Source of the DNA: Nymphaea colorata
Taxonomy: Eukaryota; Streptophyta; Magnoliopsida; Nymphaeales; Nymphaeaceae
Direction of reading: 5' to 3'
Assembly: GCF_008831285.2 (NCBI RefSeq)
Contig: NC_045139.1
Span: forward strand, 26,516,412-26,580,411
DNA length: 64,000 nucleotides
In this document: positions 1 through 13,100 of the stretch, in pieces
How the letters are laid out: every line of letters begins with the position of its first letter
How positions within the stretch are numbered: position 1 is the first letter of the stretch
Program-made: the position numbers and the translations under genes
Notes under the pieces: model-generated
What the model was told of the DNA's origin: nothing
The model's database searches: none
What the model saw: only the letters and a program-made list of their open reading frames with translations

Positions 1-432
1 ACTTTTGAAGGACTTATTAAGAGATGTTCAAGTTGAATTAGGATTCACATATTCAGATTCGAATTAGGATTCAAATTTGACTAAAGAAAATTCATATTTG
101 AATCCGAATCCAAAACCAAGATCCAATTTTACAATCTGAATCTGATTTTTATATATATATTTGAATCCAAATCTGATTTTTAAACCAGATTTTGCCAATT
201 TTCAAAATTTAATAGCATTAGTTACAGGATATTTGTCTAAAAGTGAATCTCATCTGAATCTGATCGGATATTTATGTATATCCAAATCTGAATCTGATCA
301 GATGCCACTTATTAAAATCTGAATCCGATCCGATTTCTTAATCGAATATTAAATTTTTTTTTCATATCCAATTTTTTCATATCAGATCGGTCGGATATCC
401 GATTCAAATCGAATATATTGACATCCCTACCA
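1..432. repeat. Dispersed AT-rich repeat, copy 1
   Basis: The stretch is built from variants of GAATCTGAATCTGAT and ends near GACATCCCTA. Diverged relatives with the same wording occur at about 24930-25205, 41325-41632 and 54100-54375. Two of them end in a similar ATATTGRCATCCCTA phrase, so this is a dispersed repeat family rather than chance low complexity. No coding frame or clear terminal inverted repeats are visible; the left end may lie outside the window. Confidence 0.6.
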
Positions 433-1435
433 GAGCTTGCTCTTTTAAGACTTATTATGGTTTAGAGAAAGAGCCCATTGGAACATGCTACAACCCTTTG
501 AGGTTTAAGCATATTTGAATTATAGCATTAAAAGTTAGTTGTGTTCTTGCAAAATTTTTTATTTGAATTATACCATTAAAAGTTAGTTCTTTTCTTCTAA
601 AATTTTTATTTTTGTTGATGTAAAATTATACAAACCATGCTCTTCAGTAAATAGATAAATATGTATATGCATAGTTATATTATAGTTATAGGAGCATATA
701 TGTATGAATTATAATGAAAGACCCAAAGTATGATGAGGCATGACTGGTCAACATATTAGAATATATAGTCACCACCAGAACAGCACTAAATTAGACAGCT
801 GAGTGAAAAAAGAGAGCCACGGTAGCAGCCATCGCTGTCTTGGATCCCATTCAAAATCTTGGGAACAAAAAGTGAAACTTTCAATGTTGCAGTGGACTTT
901 TTAAAATGCATCATCTTTTATGTGGCTGATGGAAATTTCAGGACAGTGAAATATTCAAAAGCGCTTTTAGAGAGTTGAAAATCATGAAAAATACACTTAG
1001 CCTTTTCTTATTGTTGAAAACACGCTTAAGTTTTTCTATTACTAATAAAAAGCTTCATAAGATTGTTTGTGGAAAATTTTACTGTTCAGTAGGTAAAATT
1101 TACCATTTATGTTGTGAAAAGTTACATGTGACATATGCTTCACATAGCTAATGCAATTAAAACTTCCTTGAAGAACGTAACTTTCTAACATTAATAAACA
1201 AGATAACACATAATCTGTTTAAATACTACTACAAAAACTACGTAAATTATTTGAATATTATTAATCATGCATCAGTATTGTAAAATATAGTTTTAAAAAG
1301 GTAAAAGAGACTAACCAACTCATATTAACATATGTTTTCTCAAACTAATGCCCCAATAGTTGGCCATAATAAGGGAATCATGTTGTTTAAGCCAAAATAA
1401 AAGAGTATCTTTTTTTTGGGTACATAGGAGAGGTT
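433..1435. other. Noncoding AT-rich stretch
   Basis: No open frame with family resemblance, no RNA gene and no clear repeat boundary is seen. It is probably decayed intergenic sequence. Confidence 0.5.
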
Positions 1436-1802
1436 TAGAACCGCATTAACTAACTATAGCACGTGGTCGAGTTACACCAATCAGATCATCCTCAATCAAT
1501 CGATACAAATGACCAGGTGAATTGGTAAGAATGGTCACTCCAAAAAATCCTTAAAAGACTCATGAGCCAAGAAAATCCACACACATATTAGCTTCTCTGT
1601 ATATATGACGTAAGACACACTCTTAATCTCGTTACAGTAAATCTTAACACTGCTTCACTATCTGGAATAAAAGGATCACGAGGCTGCAGTTCTTTTAAAA
1701 CCTTGTTCACAAGGAATCTGATTCAACAATAACTTTACGAAAGCCACGTTCCCAGACTAATTTCAAACCATGAAGAATAGCAATAAGTTCAGCCTTATGT
1801 CT
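1436..1802 (-). pseudogene. LINE-type RNase H (RVT_3-like) relic
   Basis: Read on the minus strand from about 1800 downward, a broken frame gives KAELIAILHGLKLVWERGF and then KVIVESDSL, which is the start of the RNase H-like domain found at the 3' end of plant non-LTR retrotransposons. After a frame break come IYREANMCVDFL and, further on, text resembling the usual '...DD.IGV.RPR' tail. Stops and frameshifts show it is dead. No reverse transcriptase part is visible upstream, so this is a 5'-truncated remnant. Confidence 0.6.
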
Positions 1803-2379
1803 CTAACAAACAATCAATCAATGATCCCTATGTTTCTCGTTCTTTTTTTTGTCGGTGTCGACTGGGAGTGGATTAAAAGTCTTTGCTTTACTTGCTTTTT
1901 AGACAAAAAAATCGCAACTCAAGGAGATGAAGAGAGATGGGGGCTGGCATGAAGATAAAAGGACAGAGGAAATGAGAAAAAAAAAAGCAGGAGAGACCTA
2001 TGATATTTCTAGATAGGATAACTTTGATCCAAATCAGCTGGTCATATCTATGGCCAATTGATTTCAATTTTCGATATAAAGAGATTAATTTATGGCACAA
2101 ACTATATACAAGTATGAACCTCCATCATTTGACTTTATACAGATAAATTTAAGACAAAGGATCCTCCAAATGAAAATATACAAAAATCCAATAGATTTCT
2201 CATGTGAATAGGTTCCTTATATGGTGTTGGAGGTTTTATAGAATTTGGGTTGTGGTGATCTTTTTCTTCAAAAAAATATACTTTATGGACACTCTCTATT
2301 ATGCTTCACTTCTTTACATAATCATTGTTTGTTGTCCACTATTTGGTTGGATCCCCTCTTCTGGAGGACTCAATTCTAG

Positions 2380-2720
<341 letters not shown>

Positions 2721-4194
2721 CTGTGCTCATCCTTAGGTTAAATGTGCCCTTCTACCTTGAACTGGTTAAATGTTTCCTTTTACATCCCTCGTTCTAGAAA
2801 GAGATGAAAAGGTGCAAATTTGTAAAAAAAATGTGGACTTATTTTGAAAAGTTAAAGAATGCTTAGAAGAAAGGGGAAGCATGATGGGGAAACTGGTTTT
2901 TAAGCTTTGGGTTCTCTTGCTCTCAGGCCTCCTCTTGAGGAGAGAAAAGGAGAAAATAAATGTGGAGACTAGTTCTCCTCATTTTCAAGCCACAAAAGAT
3001 ATTTAAAATTGAGAGGTTCAGAGCAGAGCTTACTTCTTATTATTTTCAACTTGTTTGTAAAGATTGGGATAAAAGAAAGATGACTTTTATTATGAGAAGG
3101 CAATTACTCTTAGTTGGGAGATCTACTTTTATTTTTTTATTCATTTGATTTGATTTGTTGCTTCTCTATTATGGTGCTTTCTAGGTTTTAGGGTAATGTT
3201 ATTCATAACATACAATATGTATGTGTATCGTATAGGTTTAAAAAACCTATACGGCATGCTATCCCATTACCATATTCCCTTTCCTTTCATTTTCTTTTTG
3301 ATCCCTCTAATTTTGAAAGAATTGAATTTACATTACACTCTACTTTTCCTTTCCTTTCTTTTCATTTCTTCTTCTATCCCTCCATCCAAAATTGAAGAGA
3401 TTGCATTTACACTACACTCTCATTTCTTTTCCTTCCTTCCCAGCCAAACAAACTTTCTCCATTTCTCTTTCTTTCCTTCCTTTCTAATTAGTCAACCTCA
3501 ATCCTCCATTTCCCTCCAACCAAACAGGGCGTCCATTTCCCTCCAACCAAACAGGGCGTTAAGGATGAATCACTCTAGCTCACCTGAAAGCTATCGTTTA
3601 TGTGATAAACTTTTCACTTTGTAGCGCGACAATAGCATTGCTGAACATCACCAGCGATCAGTCATAAGCTCACTCTGATACAAAGGATCAATTGGCTTAT
3701 AGTGGAGCAGCATGGCATGCTTTCTCCTTTCTCGGAGGAAAAAAACAAACTCTACAATTAATTCATCGCTGGATGCATAATATTTCGCCATCAATATAAA
3801 TGTGAGTGGATCTCGTAATGCTTGATCAAACCAAATAGCATGAACAACTGGACTACTGAAGCTATCAAATCTCGAAACAAATGTGAGAGGAGGATGCTCT
3901 CTTCGTGTTTCAGTTCCGTGGAACAACAGATTTAAATAGGTATGTCCTATGCGCTTGAACGAGATTGCTCTCTGCAAGCTAAATCGTTCACTCTAATTAG
4001 AGCGAATGATTTCAAATAGAACAAGCTGAAGGAGATGGGGAAGAGAAGAACCTGCGGGAACGGGATAGGGAAAAGGAGTTCATCCCTACCATTTATTGTT
4101 TTTCAATCGATTTGTTTGAGAGGGGCTATTGAAGCATGTTATTTCTTCCAAAGATCAGAGGTTTCAGCGCGTTTGCTGACTCAATCATGGGAAA
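2721..4194. other. 3' flank of the SET gene; pyrimidine-rich tract and 27-bp tandem duplication
   Basis: There is a CT-rich tract at about 3270-3500. A perfect two-copy tandem repeat follows at 3505-3531 and 3532-3558, each copy containing CCAACCAAACAGGGCG, a phrase typical of plant MITE ends. The remainder should include the 3' UTR of the minus-strand SET gene. The 109-codon minus-strand frame at 3648-3977 has no recognisable family and I do not call it a gene. Confidence 0.4.
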
Positions 4195-5784
4195 TCAGTA
4201 GTATTTCTGCAGGAGAGCTCTGATGGCCTGTTTCTTCATGTGCTTTCCATATATGGCTCTGCCAATCTTCGACACCCTTGACATGTCGTCCACGATCAGA
4301 CGACCATAGCTGCCATTGACATCCTTGAACTCATACGCCGCCGCTAGCACCCGGTCATCTCCACCAACCACCGCCTCTGCTGCATCTATCAAAGAACCTG
4401 CTTCTGGGATTCGCCTTCCCCATCTCTTGACGACCCTGCCGGACCGAAGAACTCTGCAGTAGGCCTCCCAATAGGAAACTCTAACGAATGCCTTCTCCCT
4501 TGTGCCCTTCACCTTCTTCCTCAACACCTCGTCCTCCAGCCTGACCACCATGTCGGTCAAATCCGACGCGCATTCCATTTCCTTCTCAATCGCCTCCAAG
4601 TCCTGCCTGTGAATTTCCTCAACTTTGCACCTCTCGCACTTGCACAGGAAACCCCAGTTCTTGCCCAGCTCCTGCCTCTTCTTCAGCGGTAAGAAGGTGT
4701 CGAAATAGCTGAAAGTTATCTCCTCTCCTTTTCTCAAGTCCTTGGAAGAGTGAACGAGGATCCGGTCACCAACGTGCAGCCGTCTAGCATTTGGGTTGCA
4801 GGAATGATTGATGAAGGAAGCCAAGATCCAAAGCCCTACTCCACAGACTTCCTCTTCTCCGTTAACAGATTTCTTCCCCAGGACTGGATTTTCTGTAAGA
4901 GCATTTGCGTCTAAAATCTTCAGGATCCTGCCCATGTCGAGTTTGACCTCGCCAATCGTCGTTTCTTCTACATCAGGACGAAAAATGTCCATGTTGGGGA
5001 TCCCAAGATCATGGCTTCCTTCATCTTCGTCCCCCGTCGGCAGTGTGTAGAGCTGCTTCAGGGTCTTCTCCGATCTCAATGCAGCATCACGTACTTGGTC
5101 CACGAAGTCTTTCCACACAACCAATCTGTTACCCTGTTCACCTGTGAGGCCGTCGTCGGTCGATCCCGGTAAGATCGCCCTGCCGACCGCGACCGCCTTT
5201 GATACAAACAGCAGAGTTCCAGCACTGACGTTCTTCGTCACAAACAGTCCCCGGCCGCTAATGTCAGACCGCCTGATCTCGACTGGGCCTTCGATGTACC
5301 CTGCCAGGTCCGGCGAAGGCCCGTCAAATCCATTCAGTATCCAGTCCGTCAGGTCAAAACGGCCGGTCCTTGACTGAGCATCAAGCTTTCTGCTTCGACG
5401 GAGAAGGCAACCGACTGAGTCGCCCCTGTGGCCATGAGGCTGAAGGGCCACCGCCCTTTCGAAACACTTGGAGGCTTTCGAATACTGGTCAATCTCTAGC
5501 AGTGCCTTTCCCATGCAGACGATGGACTTCAAATGGTTGGGGTCGATCTGCAGCGCTCTGCCGCAGTCCTGTATCGAAGCGCAGAAGTCCCTGAGACGGA
5601 AGCGAGCTTCGGCTCTGTTGGAGAAGGCCAAGCAGAGCGCCTTCTTTGACGCTCCGTCATCGCAAGGCTCTTGGTGTTCCAAGAGAACAGTCAACTGCGA
5701 GTAAGCATCGATGCAATCTTTCCATTCTCCCCTCAACAGGAGCTCGTTTGCCCTTGATCTCACCTCCTGCAACTCCCCGTTCAT
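4195..5784 (-). CDS. TPR and SET-domain protein, SDG35/ATXR1-like
   Basis: This is a single uninterrupted frame of 529 aa. The ATG at 5784 is chosen because the codon before it is GTG and the family starts close to the TPR. Residues about 5-115 form TPR-like helices (FSNRAEARFRLRDF, then ALQIDPNHLKSIVCMGKALL). A SET domain runs from about residue 168 (ISGRGLFVTKNVSAG) to 361. It has the cofactor-binding motif FINHSCNPNARR at about 324-335, GEEITFSYFD near 354-363, and a post-SET zinc cluster CKCERC at about 381-386. The domain order and length match Arabidopsis SDG35 (ATXR1) and the SMYD-like class of SET proteins. The likely activity is S-adenosylmethionine-dependent lysine methylation; the substrate is unknown. 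The gene is intronless, unlike the other complete genes here. The exact orthologue is my inference; another TPR-SET paralogue is possible. Confidence 0.88.
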   Translation of the reverse strand: MNGELQEVRSRANELLLRGEWKDCIDAYSQLTVLLEHQEPCDDGASKKALCLAFSNRAEARFRLRDFCASIQDCGRALQIDPNHLKSIVCMGKALLEIDQYSKASKCFERAVALQPHGHRGDSVGCLLRRSRKLDAQSRTGRFDLTDWILNGFDGPSPDLAGYIEGPVEIRRSDISGRGLFVTKNVSAGTLLFVSKAVAVGRAILPGSTDDGLTGEQGNRLVVWKDFVDQVRDAALRSEKTLKQLYTLPTGDEDEGSHDLGIPNMDIFRPDVEETTIGEVKLDMGRILKILDANALTENPVLGKKSVNGEEEVCGVGLWILASFINHSCNPNARRLHVGDRILVHSSKDLRKGEEITFSYFDTFLPLKKRQELGKNWGFLCKCERCKVEEIHRQDLEAIEKEMECASDLTDMVVRLEDEVLRKKVKGTREKAFVRVSYWEAYCRVLRSGRVVKRWGRRIPEAGSLIDAAEAVVGGDDRVLAAAYEFKDVNGSYGRLIVDDMSRVSKIGRAIYGKHMKKQAIRALLQKYY

Positions 5785-5823
5785 CACGGACTCTCTCTCT
5801 CTCTCTCCCTCCCTCCCTCCTCT
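5785..5823 (-). promoter_or_regulatory. GA-rich 5' leader of the SET gene
   Basis: On the coding strand a run of GA and GGGA repeats lies immediately upstream of the ATG. GA/CT tracts are common in plant 5' UTRs and core promoters. No TATA box is evident just upstream. Confidence 0.4.
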
Positions 5824-7439
5824 CGAAAAGAATTCTTAAGACGATTGGGCTTCCTGGTCCAGTTAACGGTCATTTTTCCGTTTTACCCTCTTCAAACTCG
5901 CAACGGCTAGGTCCTGGATAGGCGGTGCCCAACGTAAATTATCCGGTCGATAATTATCGCTTCTTTTAAGAAATGCATTTGATTGAATTTGTTCCGATTT
6001 ACATAAGACATCTTCTCCCTCTATATATCAAAACCGGATCTAATTCTGTTAAAAATATTTTAAACAAAACATCAATCACTTCAACATATTTATTAAACAC
6101 TATTTTAGTATCAAGCATGTCTCAATTCAAGTTATTTCTATAAAAATAATATTGTTATAAGATAGTCAGCTCAAACTCTCAAAATCTTTTCAAAGTGGCT
6201 TTGAGAAAGAAAAAAAGAGCCAGCTGGCTTCCTCCCATTCACCGGCTGAAAAAATGAACTTCTTTTGGGATGTTTTGCGTTTTAGAAAAAACCAAAACTG
6301 TGAATAATAAAAGAGAGTGGAAACCGGTTGGCCCCTGGCTTTGTGGCAACACGAAATGATGTACATTGAAACGTCTAGGGTTCGAAAAAGAGGGAGAAAA
6401 GAAGATCGAAGTGAAAGTGTTATTTAGGCTTCTTAGTCCCAACGGAAGCTCTACTTTTCTCTTACTTAATTTTAAGAAAATGCTTTACCATAGTATTCGG
6501 GAGGTACAGGACCTAGTATCCAGATTTTTATCTAACTATTAGATAAGAAACAAAAAGGCGCCAATTAGAAGCATATAGGACACGTTTGGATTTCAGGTTC
6601 AGACTAAACCTAGGCTTGGTGCAAAGTTTCTAAACCATACGCAGCCCATCATTCAACCTCAGGAAATGGGTGAAATTTTCAGGTTCAATTCTCCACATTC
6701 GTTTAGTCGACTAAAAAGTGAACGTGCATGATAAAGATGGGAGGTGCAGTCATAGGATGAACATCTATGATCTTGTTCTTCGACAAAATTTTCAATAATC
6801 AGAAAATTGTGCAATTGTTTCTTATAATTGATTAATGTAGCTTGATCGCTATATCTCGAACGTTTCCACTGAAAAGGTTAATGATGCATCCAAAATATCG
6901 GAAAGCAATGTCGTCTAAGTACATAAGTTTGTATGATGTAAAGCAGCATTAAATAACAAAAGTTCCCTTTATAGAGTTTAATTGACAATGCACTCATTTA
7001 AAAGTCCCCATGGTTGTGGATGTTGCACACCATTGTTGAACCCTCCTGCCGATCGATTAGCATTCTTCAGGTCATGTAAATCATTAAAATAACATCTTAA
7101 GACGACATCAGGCCAAATGTAAAGCATTCCACTTTGTTGTAAATAATGGAAAGAACCTTCCAGATGCCGCTGCGCTTCGTCAACTCTAGCATTACAATTG
7201 AACAACGAAATTTTTATGACAAGATCAACATGCCACTCAAAAGAAGAGCAGTCATTTCATGAAGATCAAACTACATTAACCAGAAAATAGTGGAGCAACT
7301 ATGTTACAGGTGCAGAGCGGTCAAGCAGAGAACTGGTGAACTTGATTTGTTTGAGAATAATAATTTCAGCTGTCAGACGCAGAATAGTCCAGCAGAGAAC
7401 TGGTGCACTTGAGTTGTTTGAGCACAATCATTTCAGCTT
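5824..7439. other. Intergenic region between the SET and PRP4 genes
   Basis: It contains the SET gene promoter side and the 3' UTR side of PRP4. No further gene is supported. A minus-strand frame at 6978-7205 has a weak PPR-like phrase but no good repeat structure. Confidence 0.45.
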
Positions 7440-10078
7440 TCAGTCAATATCCATACTTTTCTCCCTTCCATTTGTTTTGCTAACTGTCCACAGCTTGATT
7501 GTCCGATCATGTGCAACCGTTGCTATATACTGTCCATCTGCATGCACAGATAATTCGTTATGGGATTAGCAATCTCTCTCTCTCTCACCGCCCTCCCCGT
7601 TAAGGGATTGGCAATTTCTCCCTCTCTATCTCTCTCCCCTCGGAACATACAGAGGCATGCACATTGTTCTTACCTTCTGCAACATCTGCACAGGTAACTT
7701 TCGCTTCATGCCCAGATAATGTCTTGACATGCTTGAAATCCTTGGCTGACCATATCTGCATTAGACAAGCTTTTACTGTCAATAGTACTGCCATAGAAAC
7801 CAAGCAAATAATAATGCAGAACTAAAAAAAAAAGAAAAAGAAAAAGAGAACAACACAATCCATGCATAAAAGTTAAAGCTATACCCAAGCCCCAAGGATT
7901 GGTTAGATCAGCTAAAAATAAGAGAGGAATAGCTGGCCTTGAGGTAGATGTCCTTTGAAAATTAGGCTCTTGGGGACACTGAATGTGTAGAAGCATCCAA
8001 ATAAACTGGAAAATTCCAGAGAAGATCACTGACTGAAACCATCGCCAGAGGAACTCTCTTGAAATTAAACCACAAAATTAGCATTTAATCACCTACCTAG
8101 AAAATTATTAATCACCCCGCAAATAGGGGTAGATGCTTACTGGCATATCACTAAGTTGTAAGCTTCCTCTCTAAATAAAATCTTCTGTTCTTAATCCTTT
8201 TCATTTTCTTCCTTACAAACCAAGCTCAACAAGACGTTTATGCCAACTGCCACTTTGGAGATAAATGTGACATTACATAGAAGAAACCCTAGAGGTATGG
8301 GCATAGGGAAATAATTAATTCTCCTGTAATCGAATCCTTTCATTTCCCCATTGCTATATTGCCCCTGCTGCTGATGGCTTTTAATTTCCTAATGCTAAGT
8401 GCTTGGACCACCCTTCCCTGATATTAAGCCGGACAATACATATACCTACCAAAACCCCACTCTACATACAGATAGAGCTACAGAGTCTGTAGTAGTTGTC
8501 TGAGCTCTAAGATGGAGATCTAGATTGTGCCAAATAGACCACAACATGTAGTTTATGAAAAATTTCCCCTTCAAACTACCAAAAGAGTTAGATTCTTTCT
8601 GTATCCAAAGTTGCTGCTCCAACCATTACCAATGCCAGCTAGCCCAGACAATGAAGCAATAAAGGGTCTTCTTGTTTGTATTGTGTTTGAACTTTGATGC
8701 ACAAGTTTTCCACACACATGCAATGAGGTGAATCAAGTATACATCTCTCTCATCCTCTTTACATCCTCATGGCTATGATCATACATTATTTTAGGTAAAA
8801 TGGTTAGGGTAAGCCAACTACATAAAACTCGTATGCACCCTTTCAGGCTCTTTAAGAGACAGATGTGGAGAAATAAACATATCTAACCACCACCACAAAC
8901 AAAAATTTACACATTGCACAAATGAAAAGGAAAAAAGAATCAAAAGAACGGCTGCAGCCCAACAAGGTGTTCAAATCACTTGATGAAGAAGATGATGTGG
9001 CTTATGTAGATAAAGGCACCTTAAGGGCCATGAAAAAAATGACACGTCCTCCCAACAAGCAGAGTCTTGAGACCAAAATATTTAGAATTTTCTGACCCTT
9101 CTTCTATGGTCACAGGTGACCGACTCTAAGCAAGAAATTCCTGAGACCAAAGTATTTTAAAATTTGTGATTAGTAAAGCATTGCAATGTGAGCAGTGAAA
9201 ATGGTAACAATGAGGACACAGGATTTAACATGGATAAACTAAGAGGGCATTTGATTATGTCGGATTTAAAATCCAGAGATCGGATGTGGATCTAATATGG
9301 CAAAATCTATGGTTTATCAAACTAAGGATCTTAGTTCAGACCTAAGATACTTTACTTTCTTACATTGAGAAAAAGTTGGATTTAAGATCAAAGGGGGAAG
9401 GGTCAGGTCTTAAATCCACAGTTTGGAAACCTTGAGGATTTTAGATCAGAGGCAATCAAACGCCCCTAAAGGTCAATACTGATATACACCAAGCTCCTAA
9501 CAAGGTTGGACAGATTAGAAAAGTAAGCAGTATAAATCCCTTTTCCAAGTGGAAATTGCCGTAAAGATGAGGTGGTAATTTGGCACGTAATATAGCGGGC
9601 ACAACTGCTGTCACTTCTTACTAGATAAAATTTGACGGTTTGATACTGATGACACTTAATAAAGAATAGTATGCACATGTTCTTCTAAGGTGGATGAAAA
9701 ATTCACATAAAAGAAGGAATTTTATCCCAAAGCTTCTGAACATGAGGATGCTTTCTTGAGAATCATTTGAAGTCAATATTCGATCAGCTAAGTAACCTGG
9801 ACACTTCTAAAAGGAAGTACCATTTTAATACATGCAAGTGCAGTGCCATAACATATGAGATGTAAAAGTCTATTACACATGGACTCTTCAAAAAAGGGGC
9901 AGCCACATGGGCAAGATGCAGGTCTAGGTGCAGATGCGGGTGCGGCTCTGACACACACCCAAACCTCACCCTCTCCTATTCACTTTCAAAATTTTTTTCC
10001 TCTTTCTTTAAACCATTATTTATAGTAAAAAAAGAAGTTTTTTTAAAAAAAGACAGATTAAGCTAAGAAACAACCATA

Positions 10079-10142
<64 letters not shown>

Positions 10143-13100
10143 CTCACCACACCCAAGTTTTTTGGCATGTGCCACAACAGCACCCGCATCTGCACCCACA
10201 TTGGCACCAGTACGGCAGTACCCCACAACCATGTGACATAGGTAAAACTGTAAAAGTGGCTCGGGTTGGATGTGGCTGTGGCTGCACTCAACAACAAGCC
10301 CCATGCTCATATCTGTTTAGAAACGAACAGTCAAACGTTTATTTCAATGTGGCTATATTTTCATTCATTCTTTTCTTCTTCCTCTTCTTCCATGCTTCTA
10401 AGCATGTTGAGCCTGGAACTGAGCATGTTTTAAAGTTTAAACAATGTTGATGCCACCAGTGGAAAAGGGTAAGGCAAAATATGAACACCAAAATTGGTGA
10501 GAGCATAACAACAGCCAACGTCATTAAAATCAGTTTTTGAATCTATCCAGAAACCTAAATGACTCACATTCAATGAATTGCAAAACAAATCAGAATCTCA
10601 ATCATTTCTGAATCAGATTAAAAAAATATGTTTGTAATTTAAAAAATCAAATTAAATTTAAAAAATAACATGAACTCCGGCGAGTAGCAATAGATGGGTT
10701 GGAGTGGCTGGAGCTGACGGCGGATGGGTTAGAGCAGCGACAATGTCATTTCCATCCACAATCCACAAATGAGGAGTGGCTGGAGCTGACGGCGGATGGG
10801 TGGAGGGAGCAACGGTAGACAGTAGATGGGTTGGAGTTGTAAATAGGGCTGCCACTGGTTGAAATACTAAAGCTTGAAAAGAAGAAAGATCTAAAAAGTT
10901 GAAGGCAGGCAATGAAAAACTGGCTATTGTGTGCTAAAGCTTGAAATGAAGGGAGGCAAGGAAAAACCCTCAAGGCATCAATGTCATTTTTTTATTTTCT
11001 ACGGTGAAAAATGGGCGATTTTGCTTCAGCCACCAGCACTGGTATGCTTCAGTGTTTCCTCCATTTGCTGCTGTGCTTCAACGGCTTAGCATTTGTCCTT
11101 TGCAGTTTGTCATCGTCAGTTGCACGTCAGGCTTCACTTACTGGGAAACAGAGAGAATGGATAATGGGAGAAGGCCAGGAGAAGACGAGTCGAGAGAAAA
11201 ACTTCAGGCTATTGGGCAACAAACTTGCATTCTTGCATTTTTCCCAGAGCAAAATCAGGCTATTCAAGATGAATCGCTTGATTTTCACCCGTTTCCAGCA
11301 ATTTTTGAGAAAATCGACCAATTTAGGACCAGCTTCGAATTGCCTAAAAATCGAATCGATGTAATGCTGATTTGAATTGAATAAGCCAATTCAGGCCGAT
11401 TCAAACTGTTTTTAATAACATTGGCAACAGAAAAACGAAAAAGGCAAACATGGCAATATTTTTTCTTTCCTTTACCTTTTCTTTTTTCATTTTCAAGGCC
11501 AAAAAAGTTTATTCCCATTTAAGTTGAGAATTAAAACTGATAGGCACTAGCATAATAATGTCACCACAAGTCAAAGAATTATTTGACAGTTCGGAAACAT
11601 TAAAATAAAATCTTTACAGAAAATTCGGGAATTTTTTTTGCTGTAAACATTTTATTTTTAGTGTTTCCAGAAAAATTAAAGCTAATCAAAATACAGAGAA
11701 ATTTACAACATTCTTAGAAATTACTCCAAGCAGAATTCATCATCAGAGAAAGAGGATTGCAAGGCCTCTGCACTAGGTAAATATTGGCGAAAAACTAAGA
11801 AAATAACAAGCTTTTTAAAATAAATGCAAGTGAAACAATTTTCAAATTATCCAATAAAAAACGAGTACCAGAACAGCAGTGTGCATTGCATTGATCTATT
11901 TCAAATGAGACTTGTATAGATGCACACAGCATGCTGATTCATCAATAGATAAAGACAAAACTAAAATGAGGATGTAAATAAAGAAACCCTAAATTCCAAG
12001 AAGACTACCTTAGCAGTACAATCAAAGGAAGATGAGACCAGGAAAAACCGATACTAAAATGAGGATGTAAATAAAGAAACCATAAATTCCAAGAAGACTA
12101 CCTTAGCAGTACAATCAAAGGAAGATGAGACCAGGAAAAACCCTTCTTGACGTTCGTATTTGACTTGCGAAACAAGATTGGTATGAGCTGGTATAACATA
12201 GATAGCCTTTCTTTTTCTTAAATCCCATATGCGGCATGTATTATCTTCTCCACCAGTGGCCAAATGATAGCCATTTGGGGAGAAATCAATACCAAGGATC
12301 TGTAAGGCAACAACCACAGAAAGGCTCTCAGTAAATGGTGAACAACAGGTGGTTCATCTTCCAGCAAATTATGAGAAAACTGACAAAGAAAATTAAAAGC
12401 TACTGTTTATATTAACAGTGACAGCTGGAAATTTAAATTTGAGCAACAAAATATAGAATGCAAGCATCAAGTTGAAGATTTGAGCTCACAGGTTTCACGT
12501 GGCCCTCCAAGGCAAGGATGCTTCTTCCTGTGCGGAGATCCCAAACACGAGCAAGTGCATCTAAGCCACATGATGCCACTAAAGAACCATCAGTATGAAA
12601 ACAAATACTGTAAACACTTCTGCTGTGTCCTTCCTGGAGAAGTAACTCAACTCCATTTTCAACATCCCACAGTCGCCATGTTTTGTCATAACTAGCAGTT
12701 CCCAAGAACTTTCCAGAAGGATGGAATGAGACACGGGCAAGACGATCCAGATGGCCCTGAAATACCCTTAAAACAGACCCTTCACTGTTCCACAGTACTG
12801 CAGTTTTGTCGGCAGAAGCAGTGGCCAAAAGATTGTTTAAAGGTGAAAATGCCACATCAGTTGCACGCTCGGTGTGATGCTTCAATGTAGCAATTTTTTT
12901 GACTTGAGGCACACTCCATAGCTTCACTATACCACTCCAAGCACTATAAGAAAAATAAGAAATTTTTATGCAAACCTTAAGACAGCGCTGGATATTCATC
13001 AAGTCAATAAGTACAACTAATAGCAGACAGGCATGGCAGCAATCCACACAAAAGCACTAGTTTGGGAATAGACCATTGAGTTAAGCTTCATAGTTAAACT

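Noticed and set aside
4808-5921. Several plus-strand frames opposite the SET gene
   Set aside because: Antisense shadows of a clear 529-aa SET protein; no family resemblance of their own.
6978-7205. Minus-strand frame with a PPR-like phrase (RVDEAQRHLE, QQSGML, PDVVLR)
   Set aside because: Only one degenerate motif, with an insertion, no neighbouring repeats and a position in the PRP4 3' flank; at best a relic.
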